Assembly: GCA_013350335.1 (NCBI GenBank)
Contig: CM023534.1
Location: forward strand, 23,579,302 to 23,643,301
Origin: Chimonanthus salicifolius
Lineage: Eukaryota > Streptophyta > Magnoliopsida > Laurales > Calycanthaceae
DNA: 64,000 bases
Direction of reading: 5' to 3'
Of this stretch, positions 59,009 to 64,000 are shown piece after piece; the stretch's first letter is position 1, and every line of letters starts with the position of its first letter. The notes beneath the pieces were generated by a model. It saw only the letters and a list, made by a program, of their open reading frames with translations. It was not told where the DNA came from and did not search any database. Position numbers and translations under genes: made by a program.

Positions 59009-59359
59009 TGTGTTTTCTGCAAAAGAGGATTCTAGTCAACAGTCCTGTATTGGGTCCCACAACACTCATTGCCGCTTGAGCATCATACCCTCTTGGGAGG
59101 ACTACCCTCTCTGCTCCCAGGTAACCCACCTTCCTATTGCCTCACTCTCCTTTTCTTTCCCCCTTTTCCCTTTTCCCTGCTACTACAATCTTCACCTGAC
59201 CCTCTCTGTTGTGGACTGAGCAAAACCCAGCCTACCATTCTCATAACTCAGAAACCATCCAGCCACTGCTTCCTTGTCCCCATTCTTTCTTCCCTTCCAT
59301 CACTTAGCCTTCGCTAACCCAGAATCAGAACCAGACACTACATTAACCAAGCCCTCTCT
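59009..59359. other. unassigned C/T-rich stretch
   Basis: No recognisable gene. Plus-strand open frames are Ser/Pro/Leu-rich and follow composition. The right boundary is where LINE RNase H homology on the minus strand begins. Confidence 0.4.
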
Positions 59360-60062
59360 GTTTAAATCACAGAAATCCACAAGTTCACAGAACACTAATA
59401 TCATCTTACCCCTATCATTATGGATCACTCCCCCTCCCTTCCGGATTAGGTTTGCCGTTTGCTGCCCCATCCACATTTAATTTGCATGAACCTTGAGCTC
59501 GTGCTAACCATCGCACCATAGAATCCCTCTCTTGCACCATTCTCATGTCAAATAGAAGTCCTCTGGTGATAGAGCAACAAACTCCTTGCAAGTGGATGGC
59601 CATCCTAGCAAATGCCACTTGGCTTTTAGGATTGGTAGAAATTTTCATAGGTCAAGCAAAAATACCTTCTCCTATAAGCCCCGTCTTTCTTTAAAAAATT
59701 CTCTCATTTCTTTCTTTCCAAACTGCCCAAAGGACAACCGCTGAAATAAGTCTCCACGCCACCGTATGCCTACCTCATAATGGAACACTGGTCCACTTTG
59801 ACACGACATCCCCCACACGACTCCCTAGGACTCACGAACCATGAAACAAGTTCAGGAAAAGATGCCAAACGTCCCCTGTGAATCGGCATGTACATAACAA
59901 GTGGTCTACGGTCTCATCTTCTTCTCCGCATAGCGGACACTCTTCTGAAACTCCTTCCAGAAGAACACCTCTTCTCTTGAGGTTGTCTCACTGAAATCTT
60001 CCCTTTCAAAGCTGCCCACACAAAGACTTGAATCTTAGGGGGGATCTTGTTGTTCCATGTAA
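59360..60062 (-). pseudogene. LINE (L1-type) fragment: zf-RVT and RNase H N-half
   Basis: On the minus strand, from 60062: NKIPPKIQVFVWAALKGKIS, then one frameshift, DNLKRRGVLLEGVSEECPLC, GEEDETVDHLLCTCRF (zinc-binding zf-RVT), VVLWAVWKERNERIF, then WLARAQGSCKLNVDGAANGK and NPEG (first RNase H Asp), GVIHNDRGKMILVFCEL. The order is that of the 3' half of plant L1 ORF2. It stops near FCDLN, halfway through RNase H. Several stops and indels; inactive. Confidence 0.88.
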
Positions 60063-60544
60063 AATTACATTTATGTTTTGAGGAGGGAGATCATCTTGGC
60101 AGTGTAGTGGTCCCCTTGTGTTATTTTGGGACTTTGGGTGCGTGGTGTTTTATTTATGTTTTGAGGAGATGGAGATGACTCCCTGGCGTGGCCTGCATGG
60201 ATTGAGGTCCCATTTTTGTTTTGGACTTCTCGGGCACGGCTACCGTTAATTCTTGGAGGTTGTCGTCTTCGTCTGCCAAACGGGTGGGAGCCCATGAGGC
60301 CGGGTAGGCGTTGGCAAGGGAGATAGAGCATTGTGTGCATGCGTTTGGCCTATATGGCTTTGTGCCTTTGGGTGTGTTTGGAGACTGTTGGGAGATTTGG
60401 GGTGGTTTGTGCAGACCTTGTCCCCTTTGAGATGGGTATTGGGTGATCATGCATGTAGACATCTTCATTATCTTGATGTTCATGCATATGTATGTTATGG
60501 CATGTTAAGAAAGCATGTGATAATTGCTTTATACTAACCACATT
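60063..60544. other. unassigned insert between LINE fragments
   Basis: TTTATGTTTTGAGGAG occurs twice (60068 and 60153), suggesting a small duplication. No coding motif recognised. GC content is a little higher than in the flanks. Confidence 0.4.
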
Positions 60545-61060
60545 GATCAGTTTTCAAGGCGGACTTCTTTACCCCTTTACCCACTAAATTTCGTTCGCCG
60601 AATCCCTCTCAATAATGATTTTTCCTTGTCCATACTCCTTTTTGATGTTCAAAGCTCTCTTAATGCTAGGCATTTTCGCCTCATTGCAGTCTCTAGTTCC
60701 CCATCGACTTGTTGAAAACAATAGATGTGGTTCTCTCATGATTCCTAAGCACCCCACTTATCCCAGCAAGCTCCGGTTTCCCTAAGTTTATCCTAACTCC
60801 CGATACTAACTCAAAACATTTCAAAACAGCTTTCACCCCAAATAGCTCCTCCCTAGAAGCTCTATAAAAAAACAGAGTATCATCTGTAAACTGAAGGTGG
60901 TTAATTGAAAAGTTGCTCGGGGAGACTTCAAGGATTTTAATAACTTCTAACTCCTTGGCACTAAACATCAGGCTATTAAGGGCCTCAGCTACCATAGTGA
61001 AAATGAATGGTGATAGTGGATTTCCCTACCTTAAACCCCTAGGCATATTTGTTTGTTCTA
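60545..61060 (-). pseudogene. LINE (L1-type) fragment: RT fused to RNase H C-half
   Basis: On the minus strand, RT reads FTMVAEALNSLM, INHLQFTDDTLFFYRAS (FADD box changed to FTDD), VKAVLKCFELVSGVRINLGK, ELAGI. It breaks near HERTTSIVF at about 60715 and at once continues as NEAKMPSIKRALNIKKEYG, IIIERDSANEI, WVKG, the second half of RNase H. The intervening thumb, zf-RVT and RNase H N-half are missing, so this copy has an internal deletion, or the locus is rearranged relative to 59360-60062. Confidence 0.82.
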
Positions 61061-61598
61061 GAGCTCATTTGAAGTATAATGAAAAAATTAAATAAAATTT
61101 TTAGGTTTCATGTTGAAAGAGCTTGAAGAATTTGAAGAATGATATTCACCACTTGATTGAATCACACTAACCTTATGCCATTTAACCTTTGATCCCTTGA
61201 ATTGGTAGCTATCATTGTCCAACAGGCTTCATTTTATATTTAATTTCATCTCTGATGAAAGCTTTCTAGCCCACCCCATTGGCAGTGATCCTAGGTACAC
61301 CTTGTAATGAGTATTGAACCTTATTACAAGATGGTCTCTTCATACAACATTTAATTGGATGGTCATAGTTGATAATATGATGATGTAGTTGCAACATGAC
61401 TTTTGGAGGCTTGTATTTAACTTGGTGAAGGGTTGTTGCTGTATTTGTGTTCTGGCTGCCTAGGATACATGTAGACTTTTGATGTTATTATTATTATTAT
61501 TTTCGGAAAAAATTCAGACTTCATTTCTGCTGCTTATTGTTTAGTTTGCAGTTTCTGGTGTGTGTAAATATTGTCAGGAATTTTTTTTTTCTTGTCAG
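61061..61598. other. intron-like sequence left of a putative exon
   Basis: AT-rich without open frames; ATT microsatellite at 61482-61500. It ends in a T-rich tract TTTTTTTTTTCTTGTCAG at 61581-61598, a strong 3' splice site on the plus strand. No promoter or first exon was identified. Confidence 0.4.
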
Positions 61599-61659
61599 GC
61601 AATGTCCATTTTGCATCTTACTTCTGTAAGAAACATAACTGCAGTGACGAGGAATCCAA
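61599..61659 (+). pseudogene. putative host-gene exon, left part
   Basis: 61 bases after the 3' splice site, ending with the target duplication GGAATCCAA. Joined with 63296-63325 across the Pack-MULE it makes a 91-base exon that ends in AAAG|GTGAGC. Two of three frames stay open; one reads NVHFASYFCKKHNCSDEESK, the other AMSILHLTSVRNITAVTRNP. I do not recognise the gene. If real, the transposon disrupts the exon. Confidence 0.4.
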
Positions 61660-61760
61660 GGGTAATGTTACCCACACCTGTGTTTCCTTTTTATCTGCAC
61701 CGATTTTAAATTTATCTTTTATAATTCCTATTATACCCTTCTTCCTAGTCCTCTTTCCCT
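61660..61760 (+). repeat. left terminal inverted repeat of the Pack-MULE
   Basis: About 100 bases that return inverted at 63190-63286 with around ten differences, including GTGTTTCCTTTTTATCT and TTTATAATTCC. Confidence 0.93.
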
Positions 61761-61849
61761 CTTCTCGTTTCCCGTGCTTCCTTATCCCCGTTCAGAGGTA
61801 AAAAGCAAAGCCCTTTTGGAAATCAAATTAGAAACTTCCACGTTGTGCA

Positions 61850-61985
61850 ATGGATCAAATTACAAACCTGGCATCACGAAAGGCTCCCTCACTGAAGAGG
61901 AGCAGCGCCTTGTTATCCGCCTTAAAGCAAAGCACTGCAACAAGTGGAAGAAGATTTGCTGCTGAGGTTCTTCTCATCTTACGTG
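61850..61985 (+). pseudogene. captured AS1/PHANTASTICA MYB fragment
   Basis: The frame reads [20 protein letters not shown] then [12 protein letters not shown]; a one-base insertion precedes AAEV. This is the second MYB repeat of ASYMMETRIC LEAVES1 / PHANTASTICA / ROUGH SHEATH2, recognisable by [15 protein letters not shown] and KWKKIAAEV. It is a partial repeat without the first MYB repeat and with a frameshift, so it cannot bind DNA as AS1 does. The parental gene represses KNOX genes in leaf primordia; that function is not inferred for this copy. Confidence 0.9.
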
Positions 61986-62262
61986 GAAGGAGTGGAAAAA
62001 GCGTTCTTCTCAACAAATAAAAGGATGATTGTGGATCTCTAATTATGATAAAATCGATATAAATTCATTCCAATTAATTTAAAATTTTGATCAAGTGACA
62101 AAAAATCCTAGTTTTTTAATTTAAAATCCAACAGAACCTGAACTACTTATACAAAATCAAAGAAAAAACACTTGGTATCGAAAACACACCAGTTTTCTCA
62201 TTTCTCTGCAACCATCTCAACCCATCTGCCGGATTGCTTCAATTGTGGTCTGGGACTGATCG

Positions 62263-62551
62263 ATCATGTGTGAAGAAGACGACCCAGATTTCATGTTTCT
62301 CGTGCAATTTGTGAGAGCACCGGTCCTCCCCATGGCCCTTAGAGCAGTCATAGAGATGGACATTCTAGAATCTAGACATCATAGCGAAAGCTGGCCCAGA
62401 GGCCCACCTCTCACTGGCCCAGATTGCCTCCCAACACCCCACGTAGAACCCAAATGCTCCCTGACCATATATTGCGTCTTATGGCCAGTTACTCTCACAG
62501 GTCTATTTGATTTCCACTTGGTCGCAACAAGTGGAAGAACGCTTCACACAG
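62263..62551 (+). pseudogene. captured COMT-like O-methyltransferase fragment
   Basis: Frame 1 reads EEDDPDFMFLVQFVRAPVLP then MALRAVIEMDILE, the dimerisation region of caffeic acid 3-O-methyltransferases (family form QL-SASVLPM-LKAAIELDLLE). After a frameshift it continues IIAKAGPEAHLSLAQIASQH, PT, stop, NPNAP, stop, PYIAS, again in COMT order. No SAM-binding domain is present. A GT follows CACACAG at 62551, which could be a retained exon-intron border. COMT acts in lignin and phenylpropanoid methylation; this piece cannot be catalytic. Confidence 0.85.
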
Positions 62552-62643
62552 GTAAAAGATACTAGACCCTTTTCTCTTATGTAGGGACATTGTGCTGCTT
62601 TTTCTTGTAAATGAGTTTGGAACGGAAAAAGACCCACTTCAAG

Positions 62644-62646
62644 TGA

Positions 62647-62676
<30 letters not shown>
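62644..62676. repeat. CT dinucleotide microsatellite
   Basis: About 15 uninterrupted TC units within the Pack-MULE, between the COMT fragment and the second AS1 fragment. Confidence 0.95.
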
Positions 62677-62677
<1 letters not shown>

Positions 62678-63012
62678 CCTGAATGCTGTTGTCTTGTTAA
62701 CTTCATCTATGATATTTTCAAATGTAATAAGAAGAGACTTTTCCATGCAATGAGTCTCTTTCTCTCTCTTCTCACACTGAATAAAGTGAGTCAGAAAATA
62801 ACTATTTCTTGGAGATTACGTGGGAGGCCTTCTTCTGTTTAAGTTTCAGAAATGAAACTGGAACATGGAACTATCTTCGGTGATCCCATTTGCGTTTTTA
62901 AGCTTACTGAGTAAAAGAACAGAAGTATCTTTAGATGCCTCTGAATGTTTTACTTTTTTTTGAATCTATTTTAATGAAATTAATCAGAAAATACAATTGT
63001 TTCTTCCTGAAG

Positions 63013-63155
63013 CAGCGGGCAAGGCTGTTGATCCTATAGACGACCTACAGACGAAGTGAAGTACAATCGCATTCTGGAGATATTTGAGGAGAAGCTTGTG
63101 AAAGAACGCCCCAGTCCATATCTATGACTGCCTCCAATGGTCTCCGCGGCCAGCT
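63013..63155 (+). pseudogene. second captured AS1/PHANTASTICA fragment
   Basis: It reads GKAVDPIDD, a frameshift, then KYNRILEIFEEKLVKERPSP and, in another frame, MTASNGL. This corresponds to the AS1 segment downstream of the MYB domain (VDPIDEGKYDRILE and FAEKLVKERP in family members). In AS1 the two pieces are separated by only a few tens of residues, whereas here about 1 kb including the COMT fragment intervenes. Confidence 0.82.
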
Positions 63156-63189
63156 GAACCTAATGCCCAAAAACGAAAATGATGAAAAA

Positions 63190-63286
63190 GAAGAAAACTA
63201 GGCAGAAGGATATAATGGGAATTATAAAATATAAATTTGAAACCCGTGTAGATAAAAAGGAAACACAGGTGTGGATAACATTACCC
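63190..63286 (-). repeat. right terminal inverted repeat of the Pack-MULE
   Basis: Inverse of 61660-61760; followed immediately by the second copy of GGAATCCAA. Confidence 0.93.
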
Positions 63287-63295
63287 GGAATCCAA

Positions 63296-63325
63296 AGGAA
63301 CTTTATTGCAGATGCTGCTTCAAAG
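63296..63325 (+). pseudogene. putative host-gene exon, right part
   Basis: Thirty bases after the second target duplication, ending AAAG before GTGAGC at 63326, a good plant 5' splice site. See the left part at 61599-61659. Confidence 0.38.
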
Positions 63326-64000
63326 GTGAGCTTGTTAACCCATTCTATTTAGCATGAGATCTGACATTGACCCAATCGCAAGATGTCAATACTTGGTTTT
63401 TGTTGCTTGGTGATGATCGACTTTTTTACCTATCCTCCAATGAATCAACCAACTCGGTTGAGTACCCATGGTTTTTATAAGCTAAAATTCATGCCACTCA
63501 AGAGAAATTGAAGTCAATTTCATAATGGGACTATTGCCGTTGCTGCTGCTTCGGACAGTAGCATTAGATCTATATGACACAAGCAAAGGAGGTTTTGAAA
63601 GCCCGAGTGTAAGTAATAGAGGACCATGTCCTGTTTATTAGCATTTCCCAGCAGTTCCAAAATGATCATAATACTAAACATGGAAGATGATTTGCTAGTT
63701 TATATCTGCCTGAGTCTGCAGACATGTTCTTTTTTACTACTGTGAAGATTGCAAGTTGCAGGACTCATAAATGTGCATTCCAGCTTCCAAATTCAGACGG
63801 TGATAGGAGGGTGGTGCACAAGCATACAATAGTCCTAGAATGGTGTAGCAAGGAACTGAGGACTACGACAGTGAAAGAACGAGTATAGCGTCCGCAAGTC
63901 TGTAATGCATGCGTGCAGCCACGTTTCCATTCATCAGGTGGGGCCATGTGAAGTCACTGTGGTGGTTCAGCTCAACCAGTCTGTTATACATTTACATTGT
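63326..64000. other. unassigned right edge, possible intron and exons
   Basis: No protein family recognised. TTTCCCAG|CAG near 63650 and TTGCAG near 63762 could be 3' splice sites of the same host gene, but the following frames are short. Continues beyond the window. Confidence 0.3.

Larger units (their letters stand above)
61660..63286. mobile_element. Pack-MULE with captured AS1 and COMT fragments
   Basis: A 1,627-bp Mutator-like element. Terminal inverted repeats of about 100 bp start GGGTAATGTTA(C/T)CCACACC at both ends. A perfect 9-bp target duplication GGAATCCAA lies at 61651-61659 and 63287-63295; nine bases is diagnostic for Mutator-like elements. No transposase is encoded, so it is non-autonomous. 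Inside are three stretches of plant protein-coding origin: AS1 MYB repeat, COMT N-terminus, and a downstream AS1 piece, all plus strand. Confidence 0.93.

Noticed and set aside
61774..61965. Functional MYB transcription factor gene
   Set aside because: Only part of one MYB repeat, with a frameshift, inside a TIR-bounded Pack-MULE.

Overview
This is 64 kb of plant nuclear DNA that is almost entirely transposable elements. The evidence is Ty1/copia and Ty3/gypsy chromovirus LTR retrotransposons, an L1-type LINE, a Mutator-like element carrying pieces of plant genes (AS1-type MYB, COMT-type O-methyltransferase), initiator-tRNA-Met primer binding sites, and AT-rich non-coding DNA with many decayed reading frames. 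It is a seed plant, probably an angiosperm with a repeat-rich genome; I cannot name the species. I find no intact cellular gene. The only host-gene candidates are one interrupted exon near the right end and a weak coding remnant near 29-30 kb.

Region 1 (1-24.5 kb) is a Russian doll of insertions. A minus-strand copia element (X; 2.3-3.5 kb and 23.6-24.5 kb) was entered by a plus-strand Tekay/Del-type chromovirus (A; 5' LTR 3547-6966, gag from 7191, continuing at 22795). A SIRE/Maximus-type solo LTR (7900-22780) entered the gag of A with a TACAT target duplication. That solo LTR was then entered twice: by a minus-strand solo LTR (8080-10629, target duplication GGTGG) and by a full-length but dead Tekay element (B; 11207-22420, flanks AGACA/ACACA). 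B retains LTR, PBS, gag, protease, RT, RNase H, integrase, chromodomain-type C-terminus, PPT and LTR, with many stops and frameshifts. Left of this lie a SIRE-like LTR end and an internally deleted copia element with a recognisable protease and 3' LTR.

Region 2 (24.5-30.2 kb) holds a 3.2-kb minus-strand solo LTR with a perfect CAATT duplication, AT-rich DNA with a small minisatellite, and a GC-richer stretch that may be a gene fragment.

Region 3 (30,188-51,706) is a large tandem triplication. Each copy reads: gypsy-type LTR fragment, one arm of a foldback element made of degenerate ~45-bp repeats, an inverted structure with primer binding sites facing each other around a ~600-bp imperfect hairpin, then a copia LTR and leader. 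The hairpin occurs once in copies 2 and 3, but in copy 1 it is amplified to ten head-to-tail units of 601-610 bp, about 6 kb.

Region 4 (51.7-59 kb) continues the copia leader into a plus-strand gag zinc knuckle, then switches to a minus-strand copia gag-pro-IN-RT-RNase H remnant of a related family. A foldback element follows, its right arm split by a 993-bp minus-strand solo LTR.

Region 5 (59-64 kb) has two LINE fragments and a 1.6-kb Pack-MULE with 9-bp target duplications. The Pack-MULE carries two AS1/PHANTASTICA pieces flanking a COMT piece and sits inside a spliced-looking exon of an unidentified host gene.
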